DNA of 64,000 nt, taken from contig OY744465.1 in assembly GCA_963556145.1 (NCBI GenBank), forward strand, positions 6,696,001 to 6,760,000. Direction: 5' to 3'. Under the pieces are notes generated by a model. It made no database searches. It was not told the origin of the DNA and saw only the letters and a program-made list of their open reading frames with translations. A program made the position numbers and the translations under genes. This document shows positions 22,411-34,733 of this stretch, piece by piece; position 1 is the first letter of the stretch; each line of letters opens with the position of its first letter. Source of the DNA: Hygrocybe punicea. Lineage: Eukaryota; Basidiomycota; Agaricomycetes; Agaricales; Hygrophoraceae.

Positions 22411-22520
22411 GGTAAATTTGCCCAAGTAAATTTACCAAGGTAAATTTGCCCAAGTAAATTTACCAAGGTAAATTTGCCCAAGTAAATTTACCAAGGTAAA
22501 TTTGCCCAAGTAAATTTACC
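22411..22520. repeat. 28-bp tandem repeat near the hAT 5' end
   Basis: Four copies of a 28-bp unit (ggtaaatttgcccaagtaaa plus tttaccaa) start at 22411, 22439, 22467 and 22495. Each unit contains inverted ggtaaattt/aaatttacc. Related single motifs occur near the other end (9034-9100), so these are probable transposase-binding subterminal repeats. Confidence 0.9.
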
Positions 22521-22528
22521 CGGGCTAA

Positions 22529-22542
22529 TTCCTGGAACACTA
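22529..22542 (-). repeat. hAT right terminal inverted repeat
   Basis: Reverse complement reads tagtgttccaggaa, one mismatch from the left end. Its first three bases supply the TAG that now ends the Helitron-1 Rep frame at 22540. Confidence 0.92.
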
Positions 22543-22550
22543 CTTCACAG

Positions 22551-24993
22551 ATAGAACATCCATCCAACCAGTGTGCGACAATATTGATCGCATATTTGCC
22601 ATATCAATTTGACGTTTCTTCTCTCGCTTACCAGTTTCTTTAAATTCAGCATCAAAGTCTTTACCTACCTGTGAAGATGTATCATCAAATAAAATATCAC
22701 TGTCATCTTGCACAAGTTCATCATGATTGAATGTCACAGAAGAATCAATCCAACTTGGCAGAATAACTGAACCCTTGCGAAGTTGGGCATGAAAATCATC
22801 ACGAGCATCAAGACATTCATACCTTATATTGAAATTGTCCATAAGTTCTTTTTGTTTCAAAGTGAAATTGTACGACAAAAAAGACTCATCCCAGGATTCA
22901 TCTTTAGTTTTCAAGTCAAAGCCTGAGCGCCATGGTCTAAACAATGCAAGCATTACTGAGCAGTAGTACTCACGGTCACCTCGATCACGTCGTGGTAAAG
23001 TGGCTCCAATGAAATTAGGAATTTTGGCACTACTTTCTTGCACACACCGTGTTCCATGTGAACTGTGAAGAGGATGATTATCAAGTAATGTAAACAAACC
23101 TGCTGGAAATTTTGTCTCAGTATTTATATCTAATGTTGGCAATACATTGGTGGGGTTATTAGATTCATCATCCTTTACATTTTCTGAGTTGTCATTATGT
23201 TGGCTGTCTGCATCATATTCAAAATTATCTTGAGAGACAAAAGAAGTTTCATAACTTTCTTGAGTGACACAATGAAGAGTTTCATCACTGGCTCTTTTAC
23301 TTAATTTTGACTTAGGAAGCATTTCACGCTTACACCGACTTACCCAATCATACAAGCACATGTTCTCCAGTTCACAAGGTCTATATATGTAATCAAAAAC
23401 AGGTGATAGACCAATAATGCATCCTCTGCGTTTAATCAATGCTACCTTCTCTACATACCCTTCAGCAGGCTCAGGATCCCATATCTGTCGTGCTTCATGA
23501 GCATAACTTTGCCAATAGAATGTAGCAAATTTATGATTTGTGTAATGGTCAGGATTGCATAAAAGATACATACAAGCCATTGGTGACCCAATTTCCATCT
23601 TTGCACTTAGGTTGTTCACAATTTTTGTAATGAGTTTGCGTGCTTTTTCCTTTTGTGTTTCACTACCTCCAATCATCTCACTGTTTTTTTGAAACATAGC
23701 CTTGATCGTATCATAAATAACATGGGTTTTTAGAGAAACCTTGGTGATATAGTCAGAAACATAAAGAATCACCCCCTTTATTGCAGTTCCTGATTTTAGT
23801 GATGTTACATCTGTGTTTGAACGAAACAGATATGTAAGCAGAGGAGTTACAGTATTTATCATTGGTTCAGCCTTCTTCATGTTAAGTGCACCAGTTTCAG
23901 GATCCACTTCAGTTTGGCTGAATAAAGGTCGAGGAAAACGAGCTTTACACTTTCCCCACTTATTGTTCATGCATCCAACATACTGGCGTAATTTATTCTG
24001 AGACCCATCTTTGTTTATGTTTGTCGAACAATGATGTATATTAGATTTGGCCAGAAGGTCATCAACCACTAGTTTAAACTTATCTTTCCACAAACTTAAA
24101 GCTTTACACTGGTGACACTTGCCACACTCAACCAAGCAAGCCTTTGGAGGTATTTCAGGCAGTGTCTGTGTTGGATCTAAATATTCAGGTAATTTTGAAG
24201 CTTCCTCAACATGTTTCAATACATCATCCTGCTTTCCAGTAAGGAATTCACCAATATGTGTGCTCTCTAAGTACTCTACAATTTTCCTTTGAAAATCTGA
24301 AGCAGGGTCTAATATACGCTTTCTTATCTCTTGTGGTGTTAGGCACCCACGAATCCAAAGCAATAGATGGAGGTGTAATGTCAGACGTCCTTGCTGCTCA
24401 ACTGTACCATAATAAGCTGAAGTATCACCATATATTCCTGAATGATCAGCACCCACACCCAAAACATATTTAATAAACAAGTTAACCATGAAATGAAAGA
24501 AGTGTGCACCAGCAACTGGATTCCTTGCAATAAGACGCATTCTCTCATCACTTGATCTAATTTTTGGTTCAAATCTTTCCTTTGTATCAGCCAAGTACAA
24601 ACAAATTGGATGCTTGAGATCAGCTGGGGATAAAGTGATATACCATGAAGGAGCTCCACTATGTGAAATCAAAGACCAAATTTCATTCCTCATAAACTTC
24701 TTGCTTGTGATAGATCCACTAACCTTGCCAGCTACATGATCCAAATCTCTAACAACCTGATAACAATCTTTCTCTTCTTGAGTGGTTGGTTTTACAACTT
24801 CACCCTCTGATAACCTCTTGGCCAATGTAGTCAAAACATTTTGGTTTACATTTAATAAACGATTTGTCACATCATGGAATTTAGCTTTGTCTGCAAGCAA
24901 GAATCCACTAGTTGTGCTTGCCTTTACTTGAGCATGGCTAAAAGCAACAAATGGAAAGTATATATCAGTCTGAAAACGTTTATCATGATACAT
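22551..24993 (-). pseudogene. Helitron-1 Rep, HUH nuclease half
   Basis: This is the rolling-circle replication initiator part of the transposase. It contains MYHDKRFQTDIYFPFVAFSH, then GAPSWYITLSP, QQGRLTLHLHLLLWIRG (HLH is the metal-binding HUH motif, about residue 207), KCHQCKALSLW, and YVSDYITKVSLKTH (two tyrosines four residues apart, about residue 411). The frame continues the upstream half: only a TGA at 25003-25005 separates them. The end at 22540 is the TAG of the hAT terminus; the true continuation is at 8997. Confidence 0.92.
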
Positions 24994-25002
24994 CAGAAGA
25001 TG

Positions 25003-27513
25003 TCACTTATGCTCAGCATCAGACAATGATGTTGAGCCAATTCCACCTAGCCCATATGGAAATAACCAAGGGAACATTTGTGGATAAAGCTCTGGATTCC
25101 TGTAAATAGACTCATACTGAGGTGAATGGCCAATTGCCAACATCTTACCACCACTATTAAGGTGTTTAAGTGCAATTCCTTTGAGTGAGTTGATTGTCTT
25201 GGTGTCTAAATCCTCTCCTGTCAGCCCATGAACAACAAATGGACAGTCTCCATCCTCAATTCCATCTTCAGGTTCATTGTCAAATACACTTGTACCCTCA
25301 GGTACTTTGTTTGTATCACTATGACGATATTCAACAGAGACAGGTGGGCCATTCTCAGGATATCCTGCAAGATTTTCATAGGATATATTCAAATCACAAT
25401 AATCAACATGGTTGACCTTTAGCCATTCAAGTGCCCTTGCAACATAATTTCTCCTTACCAACAGAGGTGTTCGTTCAAAGTCTTTTTCTGTTGGTTTACA
25501 GGGCCCAGTGAACAAAATAGCTAAGACTTCATCAAGGTCATCAATAGCAGGTGGAAGTGCCTGATACACCTTGGGCATTGGTGACTGAAATGCAACTACA
25601 TGTGAAGTCATTTTTCTCATACCTGAAGACACTCTCACAAAACAACAGTTGTGACGCACACAAGCTATTAGCATTTTTTCAACAAACCTAAGCTCAGAAA
25701 GTTCTTTGGGAATACAACCCAACCACAGCCCTCTTGCAAGAGCAAGCTCAGGGATATTTCCTTTTCTGATACAACTACAACAGTTATCACAGATCTTATC
25801 ACATTGGTAGTCTAGAACAGGACCTTTAAATTCTCGAATCTTTTCTGTAACTTGCTTTCTTTCAATTCTTGTTACACCTGGAGCCTCCAGAATACTCAGT
25901 AAGCCTTTGACATTTTTCAGACGACTTAAATTACTCAGAAGTACCAACTCACCACAGACTGCACATCCTGATTCTTCAAATTTATTAGGCATAGAGTCAC
26001 TGCAAAAATTGTGGATAACTTTATGTGATAATTCTTCCGACAAAGGAGGGGGAGGAAAGGTATGACAGGTTTTCTGCTGATTAGAAGTCTCCACAGACTC
26101 AACTTTATTCTGCTGGTTATTCTGTGGCTGCTGAACAATGGACTTCTGGCCCTTTAGACTTTGAGCATTACGTTTCTTTTTTTTAAGCAGATAATCCTTT
26201 GTTTCCTGGCTCACCGAAACAGAGAAAATGCTAAAATATTGGTTGCAGGTGATACAGTCATGGTTTTCAAAGTAAGAAAGAATATCCTTCTTTGGTACAT
26301 GTGACCCAATGGCAATATGGTGAAGACGAGCAATTTTATGTATCATGCAAAGGGAAATATGTGGAATAATGTCAAGCAGTGGAACAGTTGCATAAACATA
26401 TTGGTCTTTTGAGAAAGATGCTGGGCCTGAACTATCAACATGATCAATGAAAAGGAATTTGAATGAAGAATCAAAACTGCTGGTTTGATTTTTTAGAAAT
26501 GGTATGATTTCTTCTGAGCAAAATGCATATGGCCTACCCCCTCCAACAAGGGCTGCAATTTTTGTCTTGCTGTCATATATTTCTTGCTGTAAATCAGCTG
26601 AAATGGAATACATATGTAGATAATCATTCCAATTTTTAATTGGCAGATGCAATTTTTTTGTGAATTTTATACTATATGGATCTAACAGCATGCCACAGAA
26701 ATGTAGTATATCATTTGATAAAAACAGCCAGCGTAGATTCAAACTTGCAGGAAGTTGAATACCAATGATGTGGAAATGTACCAAAGATGAAGCATGCAGT
26801 TCAGCTTTTGAGGCATATTTACACAAAGTTGATATCTTTGAAGGCTGGTGAGAACAAGAATAGAGAGCTTTAAAATCATGAGAAGACATCAAATTACGCT
26901 GCATGAGAAGTGAAAGGGTTTGGCATGCTGTAGCAATGTTATGCTCAGGAGTGGCATAAAGCTGTATAGACCAGTTGTATAGTTGTTCATATATGCCTTG
27001 TTCTGCTAGAGTATAAATTAAGCTGTGAACAAACTGGAATAAATATGACCAGAATCCATTAAATCTGATTATTTGAAAAGTGTAATGTCCTTTTGAGATT
27101 GTTAAACCTTCAACACACTGGGTGCCGTAAACCCAATGACTAGAGTCAAAATCCCAGATAGACAGAGGGGAACAGGGTGAAATAGCTAATATGTGTTTAG
27201 AAACACTACACAACACATTTTCAGTCATGACTTCATAGTTGTAATGCAAATCTGACAGTTGATGACACAGACAGGTAAAACCTAAGCACGATATGGACAA
27301 GTTTTGTACGCCTGAACCTGCAGCAGATACAGCAGACATGTATAACATACACAAAGACAGACACCGGCTATGGGTAACAAACACATGCATATTGCACAAA
27401 GACACTTCCTGCGAGCATACATGGCACACTGACAAATGCGGTACAGACGTGGCATCAATGATAGATTTCTGGAACAAAAGGTTGAGCGTAAGACAGTAAC
27501 CAAAAGACAGCAA
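25003..27513 (-). pseudogene. Helitron-1 Rep, N-terminal half with DUF6570-type region
   Basis: An 836-residue frame. Its C-terminal third reads CDNCCSCIRKGNIPELALAR, then LWLGCIPKELSELRFVEKML and VVAFQSPMPKVYQALPP, typical of the DUF6570 region preceding Helitron Rep in fungi. The end SDAEHK-TGA-HLLMYHDKRF shows that a single TGA (25003-25005) interrupts an otherwise continuous Rep frame; CGA (Arg) would restore it. The first ~440 residues, with cysteine pairs such as CHVCSQ, are less conserved. The start at 27513 is uncertain; further 5' exons could exist. Confidence 0.85.
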
Positions 27514-28435
27514 AACTCACCAGGAAAATTCGAGGCAATGCGGCAGCCACGTCAGTCAATGAAAGGTCCCATCTACTATGAGTAAGAGACATGATATAAA
27601 TACAAGCACAATGATGGAAACTGGTAAAAGTACACACCGGTGATGACATCCTCCTGCAGGAGGCAAGGAGATATCACTTGGTCCTGCATCCCAAAAAATA
27701 TTTGACAAATAGCGGCAGGGTAACGGGTCATCGCTATAGACGTAAGATATAGTGGAAAGCAAAAATGGATATTTGTAGAATGGAACACACCTTCCACCAG
27801 TCATGCAACTAGAAAAAAGACAGGGCCATATACCCCTCAAATCCAGCTCCAGGATTGAAGTATCACCACTACGGCAACCGGTAAGAACAGAGATGAGCAG
27901 AAGAAACACAGCGGCCATACATATGATAACTTTCCCCTACAACCGAACAGGGAGGTGAGCTGGGCGATAAACCACTTATGACTGGTGTTGTGTTTGATGA
28001 AACGCAGTCAGCTATGGTACTGGTGTGGATGCAGGGTGAGACTCGGTGAGTAGTCGAGACCAAGCAATCAAGCGTACCCTCCACTTGAAACAGAACTGGG
28101 CCAAACTCCCGATACCAACTTGAGAGATAAAAGGCACAAACACATAAACAGTGCCAGTGTTGGTAGCATTTTGAGATATCGCATACTGAAAATTTTGGAA
28201 AAGTGCGGTACGAAGTTATTTTCCTCGGATGTACACCGTGAAGCGTGACGTGTACAATCACTGGCACGTTATTATTGGTGACCACATCGACCTGCCTATG
28301 CTCAATGGCTTCTGCATGATCCTGGTACGTTCCACAGACTCGGATTATATAGTACTACTTGCCCAACTTCCATTTCTAAATGCTCAACGTCTCTGCAATG
28401 AATTTCGCCTGTTGGACGAAGTACTGCGCACCGGA
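27514..28435. other. Upstream of Helitron-1 Rep; no firm gene
   Basis: Hydrophobic minus-strand frames (27918-27556 and 28285-27869) and a plus-strand frame (28229-28477) have no recognisable domains. Some may be Rep 5' exons. The Helitron 5' end is presumably here but was not identified. Confidence 0.4.
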
Positions 28436-28870
28436 CCTATCGATCCCACAAGAAACCACCTCGGACACCAATGGTAATGCCATTTAACCCGATTGTTTGT
28501 TCTGCCAAGCTAACCGAGCGTTGAAGAGCACCGCGTTTTTCTCGACTCCGCTGCATAAAGACCATCCAGACCGTCGGATCTGCAGTCGCATGCTTCCTGA
28601 TTGGTACGGTTGAAGACTGAGCAGAGGCAAACCAGGCCTATCGATCCCACAAGAAACCACCTCGGACACCAATGGTAATGCCATTTAACCCGATTGTTTG
28701 TTCTGCCAAGTTAACCGAGCGTTGAAGGGCACCGTTCTCGACCATGCTGCATAAAGACCGTTAACCAGACCGTCGGATCTGCAGTCGCATGCTTCCTGAT
28801 TGGTACGGTTGAAGACTGAGCAGAGGAAAACCAGACACCAAAGGTAATACGTATACCATTTAACCCAATA
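28436..28870. repeat. 201-bp tandem repeat, about 2.2 copies
   Basis: Units start cctatcgatcccacaagaaa at 28436 and 28637. A partial third copy resumes at gcagagg about 28821, with accatttaaccc. The copies differ by small indels around ctcgac and ccagaccg. Confidence 0.9.
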
Positions 28871-28989
28871 TTATCTTTCAATAAGTCACTTATCCCACAG
28901 GCGATGGCTCTTGCACATGCACTGCAGTCGATTTAAAACAACGGGGCACAAGCGGTGATTGACGCAACAACTACAAGACAAGTAAAAAA

Positions 28990-31140
28990 ATGTAAACTAC
29001 GCAGCTATGCCTAACAAAATGACAAACTGAATGTTGGAAGAAAGGATAGCCATCCCGGACTGGTTCCCGAAATAAGTACTCAGCGTATATCCCACCGCAA
29101 CCACAGATCTGGGAGGAAGGTCGGCATTTCCTTTCCTGTACAATGGTAAATCCGACAACCGCTTGAATTCATCATCCGTAAAGGAAAATGCTTTCCCGTT
29201 CTTAGAACGGCCATCATAGATAGGAACTACTGAGGGAGTTAAGTCAGCCATGCAAGAGGGATAACAGGACAAAATACTTTTTTCTTCGAAACCGCGCGAG
29301 GAAGGATAAGAGGCTTTACCCACACGACGCATGCTTGCAACGGAGGAACTTGCAACACTTATAAAGAGGCCACCTTTGACTGGCGACGGGGGGGCACTTT
29401 GGGCTACAGCAGAAAAGATCATGCAAAATTAAGTGAATGACGGTACCAGGATTCTTACCCTGCTTCCGTGTGAGAAAGGAGATACCATTGACGGAAACGG
29501 CTCCAGAAATTACATCGAACCTGAAAAGTTGACCCCAAAGGGATGTATCCCTTCGCATCTCTTGTGCGAAGGGAACGATGGTGACTTTGTGCACCGGATA
29601 AGGTGCCGATGAGGACCCGGCTGTCCCCTCTGATACAAGATGGCACTCTGTGGTGACACCAAGCATAATTCCCACTGCATTATTGTTTGTTCCAGCGATA
29701 TAGAGACGGCGGGATTCAACAATGAGCTGCTGAGGATCTATTCGACTCGTGTTGACGAAATTGCCAGACCTAACAAAAACCAAATCGTGCAACAAAGAAC
29801 TATGTCAGGAGTAAGTAAGGTATTCGTAGATAATGTGAGAAGAAGGGGTTACATACTCAACCGAAGACTGGGAAAGACTCTTAATCAAAGTTGAAAAAGA
29901 GACGCGAGGCGATTCAGAGTCAACTTGAAAGTTGGATGCAAATGGCTGAACATCACAGAAGCGGCTGCAAAGCTTGGAATAAAATCATATATGAATAGAC
30001 AACAAGAGAGAACGTACCGAAGATTAGGAAGATTCTCGTATATCCTAAGTAAATTCACATCTTGTAGGTCAGCGCGCATTACAGCCAAGCTCGTTTCTTG
30101 ATCATCCACATCAACATTGCCACGATCTTGATCATCCTCATTATTATTGCCAATTTCTCCAGAAACGTCACGGTCAGCCCTGGCGGCAGTGAATCATGAG
30201 TGGAGCCATCGCAGAGCATTGAGATAGACGAACAATCCATCATCCAACGAGACACTATCATCTTCTGGTTCTACCATGCTATTATCGTCCTCCGCACGGA
30301 CATCTCTGGTTCGTCGTGAGCCATACTAAAATGGTAACATGGAGTAACCTTACGAATTATTGATGGGGGATGGCACAACGTCCCTGGCTTCTATATCAGA
30401 GACCTCCTCATTGTCGACATCAACCATGGCAGCGGCAACAGGAAGCCTGTATCAAAAGGTAATATGTGTAAGAGTTTAACGAATATAATTGTAAACACAC
30501 ATCTCAGTATTATCGACCGTTTCTGACACGGAAAGGAATTTGCGAGCACGAGAAGAAGTCCTTCGACAAAATAAATCAGTGAACCCAATAAGCAGAGCAT
30601 AAATAAACTGACTGCTCATTAATGAGGCGAGCTTTTTCAGATAACACTTTAGGTCTGCTATTAATGTATGAGACATGACCTAGAGGGCGAACGACGTGAC
30701 ATACTTGGAACGGGGCCGCGTAGGAGAAGTGGGAGCATCGCAGTGTTCCGTTTCAGAACTGAAGTAGATGGTCAGGATACAGAAAACTGAGAAGCAACGT
30801 ACATACATTGGAGAAGGAACATCGGCCTTGAGAACCTCTCCCTTTGCTGCCGCAACTTTGTCCTTGGTGGATGTGGGCTTATCTTTCGTAGTCGTAGATT
30901 TTCCCTTTACAGTGGTGGACCTGATCACATTCGGGCAAAAATAAAGCATTGGTAGACGCAAGAAGAGAAAACAAACCTCGCGGTTTCCTCCTCAGTGTTT
31001 TCCTTGGTGGCTGTGGGCTTATCTTTCGTAGTCGTAGATTTTCCCTTTACAGTGGTGGACCTGTTCACGTTCGGGCAAAAATAAAGCATTGGTAGAAGCA
31101 AGAAGAGAAAACAAACCTCGCAATTTCCTCCTCAGTGGAC
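28990..31140 (-). CDS. Multi-exon gene, unknown function
   Basis: Minus-strand exons separated by short GT..AG introns. Lys/Thr-rich repeated exons lie at about 31130-30780. Further down are a segment with VGIMLGVTTECHLVSEGTAG and FRFDVISGAVSVNGISFLTR (29795-29460), a 55-nt intron (GTAAGAATCC...CTGTAG), and a last exon with VPIYDGRSKNGKAFSFTDDE and VAVGYTLSTYFG, ending near 28997. I recognise the last block's style from hypothetical proteins widespread in mushroom genomes, but cannot assign a function. Exon joins in the middle (30700-29800) are uncertain. It is divergent from the gene at 32.7-33.6 kb. Confidence 0.5.
30858..31125 (-). repeat. Tandem duplication of an exon plus its intron
   Basis: A unit of about 147 bp occurs twice. 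Each contains a minus-strand exon piece reading STTVKGKSTTTKDKPT and an adjacent intron (GTTTGTTTTC...GAACAG or ...GATCAG). The copies differ at a few positions, and splice signals are kept in both. Confidence 0.88.
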
Positions 31141-32690
31141 AAGTCTGCCTCATCAGCACTACCGAAGGCAATAGAAGAATTCGAAGCAAGAAGTGCAGCT
31201 TCGACCTGGGCCCTGAGAGGCACCGTTACCAAAGCGATGAACAGAATGAAATGGTACGAACGTGATGGAAACAGGAGGAAGACTTTTGTAATTGGCAGAA
31301 CCAGGGGCAGGACTAGATGCAGATGTTCACTTTCTCTTCGAAGGACTTGCAGTACTTTCAATAATTTCGCTGGATAGAAAAATGAAGTTAATAGTGAACC
31401 CCGGATACAACGAATTGGCATATACATCAGAATCGGAAATCGCTTCTTGCGTCTTGCGCTTTGTGCCAGTGATGGCTTTCCTGGTCTGCATGAGCACAGA
31501 CCGTGACAACACAATATACAAATAAATAGTACTGATTAGAACTCGGAGTGCTAGCCTTCGGGAGGACCTTTTTTGTTACCAATTTGGTAGCGCTGAGTGG
31601 GCATGGGATCAGACCAAATTCAAGGAAAAGCGGAGGCGTGCTGACCTCTTTGCAGCAACAGAAGCACAGTTAGGCATAGCGGCTAGTGGGACGACAGGAA
31701 AATTGGGGAAACTCGGATACACTGATGCATGGCGCAGGAGATGGACCCTTATATACGACTACAAAATATAATCATAAGCAACGGGAACGGACTCAGATAT
31801 TGAAACTGAGAATGTAACAGGGATGCAGACGTTACCATGCTTGAGTCCGCAGAGAAGCAGAAGAGTTGAGTTCGCAGTGGGTCAAGAACGCGTCAGGTTG
31901 CTACGCCACAACATGATGAATTTCAAAATGGGGACTTCGTGGTAAAATTGAACAAATTGCAAAGATAGTACTAGTACATCGTCTAAATCACCCTGATACA
32001 TCTGTCTGCTCTCCTCTTGCACCTAGGCCGCTACCAATGATGCATCAACCGCACACTCCTGGGCCTTGTTGCCTAAACAAAACAAGAAACACAAAGGACG
32101 ACCCATGCCAATCCTGCAAACTGTCACCATGGCCATATCCTGTTGATCCGCACATTGTGGCGGGCCCTTGACATGGCATGAACACCGCAGGACGTACACT
32201 AAATTAAACACGGTGAGTACAAGGCCGCTCCAATCTGTCAACCACGCAACTTCAGTAGTACACATTGTCTGAATGCTGCAGGCATTAGGAATCCAGCCCA
32301 ACCCGTCATACCAGCATTGAACTGCACACTGTAGCAGGCCCATTCAGTATCGGTAGCCAACGTTGCGTGAATGCTGCAGGGTGTACTGTAGGAACCTAGT
32401 GCAAATTGTGACTGATCCGCACACTGTGGGATGCCCATTAAGCTTCGGTAGCACTATAGATTGAGACGGGAATAAGAAAAACAAAGAGCAGAAGCGTACT
32501 GAGTAGAAGCACGTCGAAATATGTATAGATGAATTACAGGATGTAAGAGACGAGCGTCGGGCAGGTTGGCTGCGTTGGCAAGTTATCAGACATCTTAAAT
32601 GCTTAAAGAAAGGGTAACAGGCCTCGTATGCCTATTGTTCAAGGTACAAGGTGTGTAAATCGGAGCCATTCAAGACTGCTAACATGGAGT
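31141..32690. other. Mostly non-coding; degenerate repeats at 32.1-32.45 kb
   Basis: Short frames on both strands at 31.1-31.5 kb may be 5' exons of the minus-strand gene. At about 32142, 32320 and 32411 a degenerate motif recurs (ccgcaca(c/t)tgtgg...gccc(a)tt, then gcaggrtgtact). No gene is supported between 31.76 and 32.69 kb. Confidence 0.45.
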
Positions 32691-32699
32691 ACACATCCA

Positions 32700-33640
32700 G
32701 GTGGGAAATTGGACGCAACAATTCCACGTTACACGCACGGATCAACTGCCTACATGGCGAGTGCTCAAAGCCACTGCAGAGAATGATGGGTTAGTAGAAG
32801 AGATGATATTCACCGTGCAAGGTATCATTTGCGAGACGGATCTTCTACCCATAATGGAAAAGCCTGCGTGAGTGCAATAATAGACAACCGTATGCAGAAG
32901 AGTATCTCACAACATATCTTCAGTATAACACCTACACGCTACAGATTCCTGAGACAAGGGATTTCCATCACTGGGGCAGGGACAACCATTTTTGACGACA
33001 CTGTGAGCTCAGTGCAGCAGATGTATTCATTATTTTCCCGTCAATTTCCTGATGGAAAACTTGGCCTCTGGAACGCGGGGACGTACGCAGGACACTCGGC
33101 TCTTGACCTTTCGAACAGATATTTTACACCGAAGAAGGATGCACCTGGAATGGAGCACGTATCATTCACGGAAACAGAAGATCCCCTTGGCATTTTGGAA
33201 GTGATGGCCAAATCGGGCTATGTACGTGGCGAAGAAAACAAGGTCCACTACTTCAATTGCCTAGTGGATGGTCAAGGAAATATCAGGTAACGTACACACA
33301 ACTCAGTGTAAACTCAGGTACTTACAGCGCAAACCAGCTATGAGGACGCCAAACCACAAACCTTTCACATTGGGGACATTGTCGAAGTCCAAATGAGTTT
33401 CATAGCTGTACCGATGAAAGGCCAAAACTTCAAGATGCTGACGGTTCTACACTCCATTGCCTCACTCAACAGTGGGTTCACTCAGGTAAAACATCATTTA
33501 CAATGAAATCATATTATCTTGTGCTAATTCAAATCTATTAGGAAGCCATCAGGAAGCGACTGATGCATGCAACCAATCATGCCAAGCCTGGGCCGACTCT
33601 CAAGCGGGTTATAGGGTACCACGATACTCGCACTGAGAAG
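32700..33640 (+). CDS. Multi-exon gene, unknown function
   Basis: Exon 1 ends ETDLLPIMEKPA at about 32867. A 59-nt intron (GTGAGTGC...TCTTCAG) joins it in phase to ITPTRYRFLRQGISITGAGT and on to VHYFNCLVDGQGNI. The next intron (GTAACGTACA...CTTACAG) leads to FHIGDIVEVQMSFIAVPMKG and then FKMLTVLHSIASLNSGFTQ. A third intron precedes EAIRKRLMHATNH. The VYYF...FHIGDIVEVQMSF arrangement resembles a hypothetical family common in Agaricomycetes; its function is unknown. The first exon start and last exon end are not fixed. It is divergent from the minus-strand gene at 29-31 kb. Confidence 0.6.
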
Positions 33641-34733
33641 GTAACAAAGAGGTTAAATAATATGGACATTACTGAATAGACAGTATATACGAATGAGTTA
33701 CCAATGATGAATGAGATCGCTTGCAGGAAGCTTCAGAAAATAAAGGGGAATGGGGAAGGAGCATGCGGGACTGTTCGGAAGGCATGTATGCTGAATGGGA
33801 TGACGTCGTTCCAAGGATGCGTTCGGTTAGGGGTGAGGCCTGTGAGGACTGGTACAGGCGGATGCTAGTTAGAGCAAAGTTAGTAAATACGTGGACGTTT
33901 GATGTGGTGTGGGTGCAGGAGCATCTCACCTCGCGTGAGCAGGTATCCCGACACGCCATACATGTCATGGGCAAGTAGATGGGTCATGTGTGTGTGGTTG
34001 TGGTGTTGGTAGCGCGGTGTCGTGTTGAGTTATAAGAATGAAAATGACAGTAAGGTAACACGAAAAAAAACATACCATATAGCAGTGGGGGACAGTCGCA
34101 CCACCCCCTGCTGCGCGTTGTGTCTTGTCGACCCCACCATTCCGCGAGTTTCGGGTGCATTTGATGCGATGTTTGAAATTGCCGCCGGATGGCCAATGGA
34201 GTTCCGTTGATGTTCTGCTGCTGCTGTGGTTGTGGCGGGGATCGTGGTATGTGGTCGATTACGCATTCACCTGGTGTTGTAGTTAGGATTAAACATAAAA
34301 AAAAAATATAAAACTTGCACAGGTGATCGGTGACTGGGTATACGTAGTCTGTTCTCGTTCGGTTGTCGCAGTGCTGGTCGCGCGTGAGTATGCAAACACA
34401 ACCATACTCGGCGTTTGCCGCAATAATAGATCGGACACCCCGATTTCGAGGGCTCAGGTCACATAAGACCGAGCCTAAATAAATTTAGGACTCGGAAATG
34501 TTCTCTTAGTCCGCGTCTAAACGGGTGAACTTAGCGTTCAGGGGATGTGAAACGACATGAATGAGAGGGGCTGAGAAAGCCGTTGGAGAAGTGGTGACTC
34601 GCCGATGTTAGGTTTGGCGTGGGTGGTGAAAGCGCACGTAAAAAACATTATTGATTAGCAGATAAAGTCATGGACGATCCTACAGACAGAGCAAACCATC
34701 AACGGAGGTAACATGATAAGAAAATCAAGGGAA
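33641..34733. other. No supportable gene
   Basis: Small overlapping frames on both strands without domains or splice logic. A short A-rich run lies near 34290-34310. Confidence 0.45.

Larger units (their letters stand above)
8998..22542 (-). mobile_element. hAT transposon, 13.5 kb, inserted in Helitron-1
   Basis: The ends are 14-bp inverted repeats tagtgttcc(g/a)ggaa, flanked by the 8-bp duplication cttcacag typical of hAT insertion. The minus-strand transposase gene runs from 22192 through 18686 and resumes at 9445-9140 after element X. Subterminal repeats built on ggtaaattt lie near both ends (9030-9100 and 22411-22520). The element has been enlarged by X (9,240 bp) and a 642-bp MITE; without these it would be about 3.7 kb. 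The transposase carries a frameshift, a TGA stop and the X insertion, so it is dead. Confidence 0.93.
6044..27513 (-). mobile_element. Helitron-1, interrupted by a 13.5-kb hAT element
   Basis: Coding parts of one large RepHel-type protein lie on the minus strand as 27513-22551 and 8997-6044. Between them is the hAT element 8998-22542, with an 8-bp duplication of Helitron sequence (cttcacag at 8990-8997 and 22543-22550). Removing 8998-22550 joins the two halves in frame: the Rep half ends DVLSVK and the helicase half resumes TPVIEPPPP. Rep carries the HUH and tyrosine motifs, and the helicase is Pif1-like. The limits given are those of coding sequence; the true 5' and 3' termini were not resolved. 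Two in-frame TGA codons (25003 and 6479) suggest the copy is dead. Confidence 0.9.
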
